IMG/VR virus record: IMGVR_UViG_3300021437_000568
Coordinates: 1 to 22,172 of that record
Length of the DNA stretch: 22,172 nt
Reading direction: 5' to 3' (one strand)
Source: a virus
A program made the position numbers and the translations under genes. The notes below the pieces were generated by a model. It was not told the DNA's origin. It saw nothing but the letters and a program-made list of their open reading frames with translations, and searched no databases. This document shows positions 6,335-14,025 of this stretch, one piece after another (positions within the stretch are counted from its first letter, which is position 1; each line of letters opens with the position of its first letter).

Positions 6335-7732
6335 ATGTCCTCGCTCTATTGGCTGCTTTCTCACGAGGCGCTACAACAGCGCGTGGTGCGGTCGATCCGC
6401 GAGGCGCGCACTCCGCTTACCGCCCGCGCCCCGCGCGCGGACGCGGCGCCTGCGGGCGGATTGCCCGCGCCGTTGCGCATTGAAAATGGGGTCGCGACGA
6501 TCAAGGTCGAGGGCGTATTGACGCCGGCCCCCGACTACATGGCGGAAATGTACGGCGAGGCCAACACGTCGTACACCGACTTGCAGAACTCGCTGCGCAT
6601 TGCGCTCGGGGATCCGTCGGTGCGCAAGATCGATTGGGTGATCAACTCCCCCGGTGGATCTGTGGACGGGCTTTTTACCCTGCTCGACGCGATCGAAGCC
6701 GCGCGCGAGTCCAAGGCCAAGCCCATGGTTGCGCGCGCAATCGAGGCGCAGTCTGCCGCGTACGGTATCGCTGCGGCGGTGGGCACGATCGAAGCGATGA
6801 GCCGCGTTTCTGCGATCGGGAGCGTTGGCGTCGCGACGAGCGGGTTTATTTCCGGCGGTATCTGCGGCACGGTCGTGGACCTGACGAACTCGGAGTCGCC
6901 CGACAAGCGCCCGAACCTTTCCACGCCCGAGGGGCGCGCGGTCGTCGTCTCGCACCTCGACGAAATCGCTGCGGAGTTTTACGGGACGATTGCCCGCGGC
7001 CGCGGTATCACACCCGACGCGGTGGCAAAAGGGTACGGGCGCGGCGCGAGCATGTTGGCGCAAGCGGCGCTAGATGCCGGAATGATCGACCGAATCGACG
7101 ACCCTCGAGCTCGCTCGGCGCGTGGCGCACGTACCGACTTGACGGACGCACGCACACAAGGTACCGTGCGGGCTAGCATGTCTGCAGACACGACACCCGC
7201 GCCGACGCCGGCAGAGCCTGAGAAGAAAGACGAGCCCGCGCCGGCACCCGCGGACGTGGCCCCCGCCGACGAGTCGGAGCAGGACGAGGCCGCACCGGTT
7301 GCTCCTGCGCCGGCTGCACCCGCGGCTGCGTCGGCGAGCGCGTCTCCCGCCGGCGGCATGACGCTCACCCCCGAAGAGTACGCGGAGTTCTCCGCGCTCC
7401 GAGCCGAGCGCGCTGTGCGTGCGACGGCCGAGCGCCGCGCACTCATCACCGAGCTCGTGGCGCTTGGCGCCGAACGCCCGGCGACCGCCTGGCGCGACGG
7501 TGCCCCCGTGCCGCGCCTCGCCTCCGAGCCAATCGAGGACCTGCGCGCCCGCGTGGCCATGCTTCGCACCACCGCTCCCAAGGCGGAGATTCTCCCCCCG
7601 AGCTCCGGTTCCGGCACCGGCGAGGAGGGGCTCACCGATTTTGAACGGGCCGACGCGGCCCGGATCAAGGACTCCGATGCCCGCGCGCGTTTCGTCGCGC
7701 AGCGGCTCGAGCGAAAGCAGAAGGCGCAGTAA
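6335..7732 (+). CDS. S49-type prohead protease with C-terminal scaffold domain (Mu gpI-like)
   Basis: 465 residues. Residues about 45-275 are a ClpP/SppA-fold peptidase: WVINSPGGSVDGL gives the oxyanion Gly-Gly region, Ser140 in AQSAAYGIAAAV is the likely nucleophile, and GSVGVATS and GRGITPDAVAKGYGRG are typical of phage S49 enzymes. Residues 282-465 are an Ala/Pro/Glu-rich linker followed by charged helices (LTPEEYAEFSALRAERAVRA), the look of a scaffold. Such proteases cleave the scaffold and themselves during head maturation, as lambda C with Nu3 and Mu I with Z do. A 39-bp promoter-bearing repeat lies inside the gene at the domain junction. The ATG 6335 is fixed by the promoter 9 nt upstream. 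Confidence 0.9.
   Translation: MSSLYWLLSHEALQQRVVRSIREARTPLTARAPRADAAPAGGLPAPLRIENGVATIKVEGVLTPAPDYMAEMYGEANTSYTDLQNSLRIALGDPSVRKIDWVINSPGGSVDGLFTLLDAIEAARESKAKPMVARAIEAQSAAYGIAAAVGTIEAMSRVSAIGSVGVATSGFISGGICGTVVDLTNSESPDKRPNLSTPEGRAVVVSHLDEIAAEFYGTIARGRGITPDAVAKGYGRGASMLAQAALDAGMIDRIDDPRARSARGARTDLTDARTQGTVRASMSADTTPAPTPAEPEKKDEPAPAPADVAPADESEQDEAAPVAPAPAAPAAASASASPAGGMTLTPEEYAEFSALRAERAVRATAERRALITELVALGAERPATAWRDGAPVPRLASEPIEDLRARVAMLRTTAPKAEILPPSSGSGTGEEGLTDFERADAARIKDSDARARFVAQRLERKQKAQ
7133..7171 (+). repeat. 39-bp perfect direct repeat, copy 1 (inside protease gene)
   Basis: These 39 bases are identical to 15351-15389. Both copies end 6 nt before an ATG (7178 for the nested scaffold, 15396 for the sheath). 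Here the repeat is also translated, as the linker TDLTDARTQGTVR. Identity at every synonymous position argues for selection on DNA or RNA, or for recent copying. Confidence 0.95.
7139..7167 (+). promoter_or_regulatory. Internal promoter for the nested scaffold
   Basis: TTGACG (7139-7144), exactly 17 nt and TACCGT (7162-7167) lie within the 39-bp repeat. The in-frame ATG 7178 is 10 nt beyond the -10 box. No Shine-Dalgarno precedes it, so translation from a leaderless transcript is the simplest reading. Confidence 0.65.
7178..7732 (+). CDS. Nested in-frame scaffold protein (Nu3 / Mu gpZ analogue)
   Basis: This start lies within the protease gene in the same frame and yields 184 residues, MSADTTPAPTP to the shared stop. 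The first 55 residues are acidic and Pro/Ala-rich. A helical segment follows (PEEYAEFSALRAERAVRATA), with a further predicted helix near the C-terminus (LTDFERADAARIKDSDARAR) and the Lys/Arg-rich end expected of a capsid-binding scaffold. Nested scaffolds made from the 3' part of the protease gene are known in lambda (C/Nu3) and Mu (I/Z). The promoter in the repeat 6 nt upstream supports separate production in excess over the protease. Inferred, not proven. Confidence 0.7.
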   Translation: MSADTTPAPTPAEPEKKDEPAPAPADVAPADESEQDEAAPVAPAPAAPAAASASASPAGGMTLTPEEYAEFSALRAERAVRATAERRALITELVALGAERPATAWRDGAPVPRLASEPIEDLRARVAMLRTTAPKAEILPPSSGSGTGEEGLTDFERADAARIKDSDARARFVAQRLERKQKAQ

Positions 7733-7737
7733 CGATC

Positions 7738-8691
7738 ATGACCGACATCGCAGCAGAGCGTTTGCCCAAGTCTACGGGCGAGATTCCGCACCGCGGCACT
7801 TACAGCATGGCGGCCAACACCTTGCTGTACAAGGGCCAGATCGTCACGCAGGATTCCGCCGGCCGCGCCGCGGTTCCAGGCGCGGGTCAGAACGCGGTCG
7901 GTATCTCGAGCGCCACGTACAACAACCGCACGGGCGCCCCGAGCGGTGGCGCAGCGGACGCAGTCAAGGCGGAAGTCGAGTATGGTGTTCAGGGTCTGAT
8001 CTACACCGGCACTGCGCCCAAGCCGGGCGAGGTCGTCTATGTCGTCGACAACACCACCGTTTCGCTCGACCCGACGGGTTCGCGCGGTATCGCGGGTATC
8101 TGCTCGGAGACCAAGAACGGCACCGGCGACGACGGGCTCTGCTACGTGTTTATGGGCCCCCTGGCGATTGCCCTGGCGCAGTCGTTGCAAGCGGCCATGT
8201 CGGTCGATATCCCGCTCGGCGGGTGGCGCCTCAGCACCGGCGCCGCGATCCCTGCGTTTGGTAACGGCACCGCGGACGGTTTCTCGCTCGTCGGTAGCGA
8301 GGGCCTTGGGATTCGCATCAACGACGACTCCACTACGGTGTTTGCCGGCGTGTGCCGACTTCCGGAGTCGTTGCCGGCGAGCGCGGCTCTCACGCTGCAC
8401 ATGCTCGTCTCCCGCGTTGGCTCATCCGACGCAGCCACCGCCAAGCTCACGCCCCACGTCTACCGCAACCGCGAGGGTGCGGCGTACGATGCGGGCGGGG
8501 ACTTGGTCACCGGCGACACGGCGTTGCTCTCCGCAGCTACGACGGTCATGCAGGAGCTCACCGTCGCGATCGATCAGAACAGCGGCGCGCAGGCGGGCGA
8601 CGTTCTGACCGTGACCCTGCAGGCCAAGGTCTCCCCCGGCCTCGACAACGACGACGCGGTCATTCACGCGGTTTGGATCGAAGCGCGCTAA
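7738..8691 (+). CDS. Head decoration-like protein with extra C-terminal beta domain
   Basis: 317 residues between the protease/scaffold and the major capsid gene, the usual place for a decoration (cement) protein. Residues about 1-140 resemble the DUF2190-type cement fold: a Gly/Ala-rich beta domain with LLYKGQIVTQDSAGRAAVPG and AVGISSATYNN. Residues about 145-317 form a second, beta-rich domain (GFSLVGSEGLGIRINDDSTT, ELTVAIDQNSG, DVLTVTLQAKVSPG) that looks like a jelly roll and could project from the capsid surface. It starts 5 nt after the protease stop. The family assignment is by context and composition only. Confidence 0.65.
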   Translation: MTDIAAERLPKSTGEIPHRGTYSMAANTLLYKGQIVTQDSAGRAAVPGAGQNAVGISSATYNNRTGAPSGGAADAVKAEVEYGVQGLIYTGTAPKPGEVVYVVDNTTVSLDPTGSRGIAGICSETKNGTGDDGLCYVFMGPLAIALAQSLQAAMSVDIPLGGWRLSTGAAIPAFGNGTADGFSLVGSEGLGIRINDDSTTVFAGVCRLPESLPASAALTLHMLVSRVGSSDAATAKLTPHVYRNREGAAYDAGGDLVTGDTALLSAATTVMQELTVAIDQNSGAQAGDVLTVTLQAKVSPGLDNDDAVIHAVWIEAR

Positions 8692-8754
8692 CAGCCGCAC
8701 CCAACCCGCAAACAGACGCACTCAGCACGGACAAGGACGGCAAGGCAAAGCATC

Positions 8755-9789
8755 ATGGCGAAACCACTCGAGCAACTTAGTTTCGACTCGCAACGCGCGC
8801 TCGAGCAATTCAGCTCCGCGTTCCAGTCCGCTTTCGAGGCTTCCGAGCCGTCGAGCCAGTGGTCGGCGGCGTTCGGCTTGGTCGAGTCGTCGCAGGCGCT
8901 GCTCCTGACCTACCCCATGTCGATCTCCGCCGCGGGCTACGTCGAGCGCAAGGGCGACGACGCGGCGCGCGACATGTACGAGCGGTCGATCTCGATCACC
9001 CCGATCGAGTGGACCGACGGTGTTCAGGCGCAGAAGCGCAGGCTCGAGCAAAGCGACTTCGCAGTGCAGGCTTGGACGAGCGAGGCGCGGCGCATGGCAA
9101 CGGAAGCGCGCCGACACGGCAACATCCTGACGGCCCGCTTGCTGCATGCCAACGCGAACTTGCAGCTCTACAAGGACTCCACGCTCGGCGTCGACGCGGG
9201 GATCCCGCTGTTCAGCTCGAGCCACCAGGTCAACATTTTCGACACGAGCAAGGGCACGTTCAAGAACGTCCTGCTCGGCGGCGGCACGGACTTCGCCGGC
9301 AACGCGATCGACCAAGAGTTGTTCCGCGCGGTGCTGTTGCACGGCGGCACTGGGATCAAGGGCGCCAACGGTCAACTCATGGCGGTCAACTACACCGACA
9401 TGATCGTCCACCCTGCCAAGGCGCAAGAAGCCAAGGACTTCCTGCAGTCCGACTTGATGCGCGCGACGTTCCTCGAGGGTGCTACAGGTTCGACCAAGAA
9501 TACGCAGCTCACCACCAACAACCGGTACAAGGGTATCATCAACCTCGTGGTGGCCGAGGAGCTCGCGCAGGTCTCCGGTGTAGACTCGGACAAGGTCTAC
9601 TTCGTGGACCGCAACCACCCAGCGAAGCCGTGGATTCTCCAGGACGGCGGCACGCCCGAGGAGATCATGTTCGATAGCAACAGCGAATACTGCAAGAAAA
9701 CCGGCAAGGTTCGCGTCAACTACAACATGCTGATGGGTGTCACCGGCGCTTTGCCCCACGGCATTCTGCGCGTCGACCTCAGCCCGTAA
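8755..9789 (+). CDS. Major capsid protein
   Basis: 344 residues, following protease, scaffold and decoration genes in the classic order. The N-terminal third is helical (SFDSQRALEQFSSAFQSAFE) with SAAGYVERKGDDAARDMYER. The centre has SDFAVQAWTSEARRMATEAR and NILTARLLHANANLQLYKDS. The C-terminal half has VNYTDMIVHPAKAQEAKDFL, then VDRNHPAKPWILQDGG near the end, in keeping with an HK97-fold Mu gpT-like head subunit. It would assemble the icosahedral shell. AAGG at 8742-8745 lies 9 nt before the ATG. A terminator-like hairpin follows 19 nt after its stop. Confidence 0.85.
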   Translation: MAKPLEQLSFDSQRALEQFSSAFQSAFEASEPSSQWSAAFGLVESSQALLLTYPMSISAAGYVERKGDDAARDMYERSISITPIEWTDGVQAQKRRLEQSDFAVQAWTSEARRMATEARRHGNILTARLLHANANLQLYKDSTLGVDAGIPLFSSSHQVNIFDTSKGTFKNVLLGGGTDFAGNAIDQELFRAVLLHGGTGIKGANGQLMAVNYTDMIVHPAKAQEAKDFLQSDLMRATFLEGATGSTKNTQLTTNNRYKGIINLVVAEELAQVSGVDSDKVYFVDRNHPAKPWILQDGGTPEEIMFDSNSEYCKKTGKVRVNYNMLMGVTGALPHGILRVDLSP

Positions 9790-9808
9790 TCTCGCCCGCA
9801 ACACGTCC

Positions 9809-9829
9809 CCGGCGCTCCGGCGCCGGTTT
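9809..9829 (+). terminator. Rho-independent-like terminator after the capsid gene
   Basis: A perfect 7-bp stem (ccggcgc / gcgccgg) with a TCCG tetraloop at 9809-9826 is followed by TTT. The U-tract is short, so partial termination is likely. It would limit read-through from the highly expressed capsid gene into the endonuclease and neck genes. Confidence 0.5.
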
Positions 9830-9865
9830 CCCCTCGGGGCGCCCGGCGCGGGGCGGAGAGCTTTC

Positions 9866-9919
9866 ATGGCCTACTGCACCGCTTCCGATAATCAGGCGGC
9901 TCCGAGGGGAGCGACGCCC
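9866..9919 (+). repeat. Upstream copy of the connector N-terminus, fused to the endonuclease
   Basis: Codons 1-18 (MAYCTASDNQAAPRGATP) match the start of the downstream gene (xAYCNASD...RGATP) at protein level. The DNA has diverged, notably at synonymous sites. The endonuclease core begins immediately after. Confidence 0.75.
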
Positions 9920-10576
9920 ACGTTTGACGTTTATTGCCATACGTCTCCGAGCGGAAAGCGTTACGTGGGGTGGACGTCTCGGGGCTGGCGTGCGCGTTGG
10001 CGCAAACATGTCGAGAAGGCGCTAGCGGGCAGCCGTTTCCCTTTGCACTGCGCGATCCGGAAGTACGGCGCTGACGCTTTCACCCATGAGTTGATCGACA
10101 CTGTGGGCTCCGAGGCGGAAGCGAAACGGCTTGAGGTAGAGTGGATTGAGGGTTTGGGTACTGTAGCGCCCGGGGGATACAACGCGACCGCGGGCGGCGA
10201 CGGCTCTGCGGATCCGAGTGCGTATGTGCGTGAGCGGATCGGGCGCGCGCATCGCGGGAAGACTATACCCGCCAGTCAGCGGGCGCAGATTTCAGCGGCG
10301 TTGACTGGTCGTAAGCGGGGGCCGTTCTCCGCGGAGACGTGCCGGCGGATAAGCGTGGCACAGATCGGTAAGACGGTGTCGGAGGAGAGCCGGCGCCGCA
10401 TGAGTGAAGCGCAGCGGAAACGACCGCCCGCCTCGGCTGAGACGCGCGCAAGAATGTCCGCTGCGTGGACGGATGACATGCGGGCAGAGGCCGCGCGGCG
10501 CCTGCGCAAACAGCGGTTTATGCGTGCGCTCCGGGTTTCGTGGCAACGCGTGGAGGCGGACCTTGGCATACTGTAA
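9866..10576 (+). CDS. GIY-YIG homing endonuclease inserted at the 5' end of the connector gene
   Basis: 236 residues. The GIY-YIG core is VYC (22-24) ... YVG (33-35), RW at 44-45, catalytic-type Glu90 in RLEVEW, and GYNATAGGDG. Residues about 120-215 carry several NUMOD3-type DNA-binding repeats (GRKRGPFSAETCRRIS and relatives). Residues 1-18 (MAYCTASDNQAAPRGATP) are absent from the paralogue at 17354, which starts directly at MFSVYCHTSP. They instead copy the start of the downstream connector (AYCNASD...RGATP). The ribosome site GGAG at 9855-9858 is 7 nt from ATG 9866 and probably belonged to the connector. The last codons overlap the connector's TTG start. Confidence 0.9.
   Translation: MAYCTASDNQAAPRGATPTFDVYCHTSPSGKRYVGWTSRGWRARWRKHVEKALAGSRFPLHCAIRKYGADAFTHELIDTVGSEAEAKRLEVEWIEGLGTVAPGGYNATAGGDGSADPSAYVRERIGRAHRGKTIPASQRAQISAALTGRKRGPFSAETCRRISVAQIGKTVSEESRRRMSEAQRKRPPASAETRARMSAAWTDDMRAEAARRLRKQRFMRALRVSWQRVEADLGIL
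10552..10556 (+). promoter_or_regulatory. Ribosome site GGAGG setting the TTG start of the connector
   Basis: GGAGG lies within the last codons of the endonuclease and 6 nt before TTG 10563. This decides the otherwise unobvious start of the connector gene and shows that the endonuclease's 3' end supplies a translation signal to its host gene. Confidence 0.7.
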
Positions 10577-10622
10577 CGCAAGCGACCTGCATTCTCATGG
10601 GGTCGCCCGTGGTGCGACGCCC
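10563..10622 (+). repeat. Downstream copy of the connector N-terminus
   Basis: Codons for (M)AYCNASDLHSHGVARGATP repeat, with divergence, the first 18 codons of the upstream endonuclease. The endonuclease stop codon TAA at 10574-10576 is embedded in this copy in another frame. Confidence 0.75.
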
Positions 10623-11219
10623 AACCCCGGACGACCGCTCGCGTCGCTCACCTCAAGCACGTGCGTGCTGGACGCGCACGATTTCGAGACAGGCGACGCG
10701 ATCTTGCTCTCTGTTGTCGGGGACGGAGCGTTGCCGTCTCCGCTCGTTGCAGGCACTACCTACTACGCACAGCGCGAGTCAGAGCACGCGTTCAAGGTGC
10801 GAGCCACGGCGGGTGGCTCGGCCCTGACGATCGTGGACGCGGACGACACTGTGCTTGTGTCGGCGCCACTCGACCGGGACGCGGCGATCGAGCTCGCATC
10901 CCGCATGGTTGACGACATGACCCCCGGGCAGAGTGTGCCGTTCGACAACGCCGCCGTTTACCCGGACGGTGTGCCGGCGATCGTGCGCATGACGACGGCG
11001 GAGATCGCCTCCGGGTTAATCCTCACGCGCGCGGGCACGTCCTCGCGCGGCATGTCCGAGATTGTGGACGGCGCGCAGAAGCGCCTGGCGCGGTGGGCGC
11101 AGGGCCTGCCAGTGCGCGGCACCCCCGCGGCCTCGCGCACCAATAGCGCAGCCCCTGCGCCCGCTACGGCCCCGGTTTCGGACTCGCGTGGCTGGCGCCG
11201 GTTCGGGGGAATCGAATGA
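10563..11219 (+). CDS. Head-tail connector / neck protein, restarted at TTG
   Basis: 218 residues from TTG 10563, chosen because GGAGG sits 6 nt upstream and the protein then begins (M)AYCNASD, the typical look of phage head-tail connector N-termini. Residues about 25-105 form a beta-rich insert (STCVLDAHDFETGDAILLSV, GTTYYAQRESEHAFKVRATA) of the kind seen in virion proteins. A helical C-terminal part follows (AAIELASRMVDDM, IVDGAQKRLARWAQGL) and a Pro/Ala tail. The position right after the major capsid gene supports a connector role. It overlaps the endonuclease by 14 nt and the next gene by ATGA. Confidence 0.6.
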   Translation: MAYCNASDLHSHGVARGATPNPGRPLASLTSSTCVLDAHDFETGDAILLSVVGDGALPSPLVAGTTYYAQRESEHAFKVRATAGGSALTIVDADDTVLVSAPLDRDAAIELASRMVDDMTPGQSVPFDNAAVYPDGVPAIVRMTTAEIASGLILTRAGTSSRGMSEIVDGAQKRLARWAQGLPVRGTPAASRTNSAAPAPATAPVSDSRGWRRFGGIE

Positions 11220-11623
11220 GTCTCAAGGGCGACCTCCGCACTTTGCAGGCGTTCAAGCGCGCCGTGGCCAAGCTCCCGATTACGTCGGTGGCGCGCATCG
11301 CTGCGCGCTCCGCCCCTGCCATGTCCGAGCTCGCAGGGTCGGCGTACGACTCCGGGCAGACCGTCTACGGGAATGCGCGCCCGCAGAGCGTCGACGGCAA
11401 GCCGCTCACGCTCGAGCGCACGGGCGCCTCGCGGCGGGCGATGCAATTTATCGCCACGGGGCGCGACATTCGGCTGACCCGATTGCCGCGCTACACCAAG
11501 TATCTGATTGGGAAATACGACGTGCTACCCAACGGACCGTTGCCGGCGACCTGGCGCGCGCGCCTCACGGAGATCGCCGCGCAGGTGTTCTACGACGAGT
11601 TGCACCGCGGGGGCCAGCCGTGA
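11216..11623 (+). CDS. Neck / head-tail joining protein
   Basis: A 135-residue basic protein starting at an ATGA overlap with the connector. It has an N-terminal helix (LRTLQAFKRAVAKLP), then AARSAPAMSELAGSAYDSGQ and a Arg-rich C-terminal half ending in a helix (WRARLTEIAAQVFYDEL). Size, basic character and order suggest an HK97 gp10-like or equivalent joining protein. The family is not proven by any motif. Confidence 0.5.
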   Translation: MSLKGDLRTLQAFKRAVAKLPITSVARIAARSAPAMSELAGSAYDSGQTVYGNARPQSVDGKPLTLERTGASRRAMQFIATGRDIRLTRLPRYTKYLIGKYDVLPNGPLPATWRARLTEIAAQVFYDELHRGGQP

Positions 11624-12219
11624 TCTCCGAGACGGTCGACGCTGTGCAAGCGCGGATCAAGGGTAAAGGTTTCCCCTACCCGGTGATCGTCGGCCCCGAG
11701 ACGTTCAAACGTGAGGGGTTCATGGGCGCGATCGTGATCGAGCGCGACCTCGATACCGGCGACCGCACGCAATTGCCCATCGGCTGGAAGCGGGTTACCG
11801 GGGACCAAGCGGAGCCTGCGGCCTCGCGCGCGATCGTGGTGTGGCAACGGCGGGTGGCCGTAATCGCGACTATCTACGCCCGGAGCTCGAAAGCCGGCGC
11901 CCGCGCGAACGAACACCAAGTCGAGTGCGATCGCGTGCGGGACGGCGTGCTCTGCGCGCTCACGGAAGTGTTCGCGGCGCACTTTCTCGAGGTGATCGAG
12001 GACCGCTACGTTAAGCGTGAGGAGCTCACCGCCGACACGTTCAAGGCGTTGGAGACGTGGCCCGGGTTCGCTGCGCGCATCCGGTTCTCCGTGCTCGCGC
12101 CCGTGCGCGACGTCAACTACCAAGGACACGGCCCGCTCACTGGCGTGGTCGAGCGCGTCACTCCGCCCATTGTCAGCCAAGACGGCTTCCCCGACTACGA
12201 CCCGAACCCGAGCGATTGA
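11620..12219 (+). CDS. Neck or tail-completion protein, unknown family
   Basis: A 199-residue protein from GTG 11620, which overlaps the previous stop (GTGA). It has alternating strands (YPVIVGPETFKREGFMGAIV, AIVVWQRRVAVIATIYARSS) and a helical middle (CDRVRDGVLCALTEVFAAHF), then a beta-rich end. The order connector, joining protein, this gene is the usual place of a tail terminator or tail-completion protein, but no motif supports a precise role. The tight coupling shows co-translation. Confidence 0.5.
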   Translation: MISETVDAVQARIKGKGFPYPVIVGPETFKREGFMGAIVIERDLDTGDRTQLPIGWKRVTGDQAEPAASRAIVVWQRRVAVIATIYARSSKAGARANEHQVECDRVRDGVLCALTEVFAAHFLEVIEDRYVKREELTADTFKALETWPGFAARIRFSVLAPVRDVNYQGHGPLTGVVERVTPPIVSQDGFPDYDPNPSD

Positions 12220-12222
12220 ATC

Positions 12223-14019
12223 ATGCCGAGCCTACCGAACGCCTCCACCTCTGTCGATGTTGACGGTCGCACCTCGCGCACGCGGGATTACGTCGCGGGC
12301 CCGATCGTTGTCGGCCCCAAGGGCGACAAGGGCGACAAGGGCGACGACGGCGCAGACGGCTACTCCGACGACCTGTATCGCGCGAATGCGATCGCGGAGT
12401 TCGGGTGCGTGGCGGACGGCGCCACCGACGACACGTCGGCGCTCAACGCCGCGCTCGCGTCAGGTGCGCCGCTCGTGTATTTGCCGCCCGGCACGTACAA
12501 GGTGAACGGAGCCGTGACGGGCTCGGCCGCAAACCAGTGCGTGCGGCTCGCCCCGGGCGCGAAGCTGCGTGTCGCGCCCGCAACCGGAAGCGTCGTGTTC
12601 AGCGGCGCGCAGCAGCGGCTAGAGGGATTGAGCGCGGAGGTGATCGCCGCGAGTTCCACGACGTTCAACGCGATCACGGTGTCGGGCACGGGTACCGTGA
12701 TTGACGGCGGAGCCTTGTCCGTGTCTGCGGATGTTCCGAACTGCACGCTGCTTAAGATCGAGGGTGAGGCGGTGCACGTCCCCGAGCGTGTGACGATCAC
12801 GAGCGCGGGAAAGGCGTTCAAGTACGGCGTTCATGTCGAGGCATCCAACGGCGGCGAACTCGACTACGTGACTATGGCGGGCATCCACGCGGACGTTGGC
12901 GACGACGGCGCGGACGTCACGTTCGGGGCCCTGCTCTATACCCGGGGCAAGCGGTCGTCGATGGGACAAATCTCGATCGAGGCGGGAGGACGCGCGTTCT
13001 TCCCAGACGGCGTGGTGATCGTCGACGGGCACTTCAACTCGTTCCAAGACCCCTACGTTCTGGCGCTCAAGGCTAAGTACGGGTTCTATCTGAAAGACGG
13101 CGCGGAATTCTGTTACATCCGAGGTGGCTGGATTCAGCAGCGAGCTGGCGACATGGCCTCCGTGCTTGCGGACTCTGAGGGGATTCGCGTCGGGCACAAC
13201 TGCGACCACCTATCGCTCAAGGATGTGACCTGCACAGGCTTCGACTACGGGCTGGGTTTCCACGGCTCAAACAACATTCCGAACCTCGACGGGTTCGACG
13301 CCAGCAACAATAAGACCGCGGCTATCCTGATCGACTCAGAGATCGCCGGCGAGGCGTGGCCGATCTCCGGTCTGTCGATGACCGGATGCTACGCGGAGAA
13401 CGCGGCGACGGGATCCCAGCCGATCTACATTTGGGCCAAGACGGGGCAAGTGCTCGGCGGTGTCCTTCTGGGCGCGGGGTCTCTGGGGTATGAAACCTAC
13501 TTCATCAAGATCGAAACGGCGTTCGCTGCGTTCACGGGGTTCAAGATCGACGGTAACCGGATCATCGCGCTGGACAACACCGGCGCGGGTATCTTGCCGA
13601 ACGTGAACACAGATATCGTGTGGGGTGACGCCAACGACACTGAGCGGTCGAACACGATTTCCTCCGGCACGTATGCGAGCAAGGTGCGGCAGTCCCGAGA
13701 TCCGCTGCTCAACGGCGTGACCGTGGGTTCGAACGGCACGCGCGTCTCCAAGTATTTCTCGGACGTCTATACGCTGAACTTCAACGCGAACCCGGAGGTA
13801 GGGCAGATCCAAGACGTTGTGGCGACCGTCGCTGGCGTGGCTGTCGGAGACCAGGTGGCGGTGAGCGTGCCGGACTCCCACGTGTTCGCGGCTGCGGGGA
13901 CGGGTGACGTCTACTTTGCGTGGGTGAGCTCAGCCGGGCACGTGACCGTGCGGCGCCAGGCTGGGGCTCACTTCACGCCCGGGTCCGGCTCGTTCCGGAT
14001 CTCGTACTGGCAGCACTGA
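12223..14019 (+). CDS. Spike / fibre with collagen-like neck and beta-helix (pectate-lyase-like)
   Basis: 598 residues. Residues 1-30 are a short attachment region. Residues 31-46 are five Gly-X-Y triplets (GPKGDKGDKGDDGADG), which would trimerise. From about 55 the motif FGCVADGATDDTSALNAALA with LVYLPPGTYKVNG is the classic start of a phage tailspike right-handed beta-helix, and the following 400 residues are repetitive Gly/Asn/Thr-rich strands. The C-terminal 80 residues (VAVSVPDSHVFAAAGTGDVY, ending FRISYWQH) are a typical trimer cap. Such proteins bind or degrade surface glycans. No catalytic residues can be fixed. It begins 3 nt after a neck gene, an odd place for a tail spike. Confidence 0.85.
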   Translation: MPSLPNASTSVDVDGRTSRTRDYVAGPIVVGPKGDKGDKGDDGADGYSDDLYRANAIAEFGCVADGATDDTSALNAALASGAPLVYLPPGTYKVNGAVTGSAANQCVRLAPGAKLRVAPATGSVVFSGAQQRLEGLSAEVIAASSTTFNAITVSGTGTVIDGGALSVSADVPNCTLLKIEGEAVHVPERVTITSAGKAFKYGVHVEASNGGELDYVTMAGIHADVGDDGADVTFGALLYTRGKRSSMGQISIEAGGRAFFPDGVVIVDGHFNSFQDPYVLALKAKYGFYLKDGAEFCYIRGGWIQQRAGDMASVLADSEGIRVGHNCDHLSLKDVTCTGFDYGLGFHGSNNIPNLDGFDASNNKTAAILIDSEIAGEAWPISGLSMTGCYAENAATGSQPIYIWAKTGQVLGGVLLGAGSLGYETYFIKIETAFAAFTGFKIDGNRIIALDNTGAGILPNVNTDIVWGDANDTERSNTISSGTYASKVRQSRDPLLNGVTVGSNGTRVSKYFSDVYTLNFNANPEVGQIQDVVATVAGVAVGDQVAVSVPDSHVFAAAGTGDVYFAWVSSAGHVTVRRQAGAHFTPGSGSFRISYWQH

Positions 14020-14025
14020 CCCGGG

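Noticed and set aside
7133-7171. The 39-bp repeat as an attachment or recombination site
   Set aside because: Both copies are at the identical 6-nt distance from start codons and contain spaced -35/-10 boxes, which fits regulation better; recombination between them would delete the capsid genes. Not fully excluded.
6979-8400. Long open frame on the minus strand across protease and decoration genes
   Set aside because: It is antisense to well-supported genes, is rich in Arg/Ala/Ser, and has no recognisable domain; long shadow frames are expected at this GC content.
8722-9867. 381-codon open frame antisense to the major capsid gene
   Set aside because: Composition is Arg/Val/Leu-skewed with no motif, and it is fully covered by a convincing plus-strand gene.
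9866-10576. Group I intron carrying the GIY-YIG gene
   Set aside because: The open frames run directly from the host N-terminus into the enzyme and out to the TTG restart; there is no room for intron core RNA.
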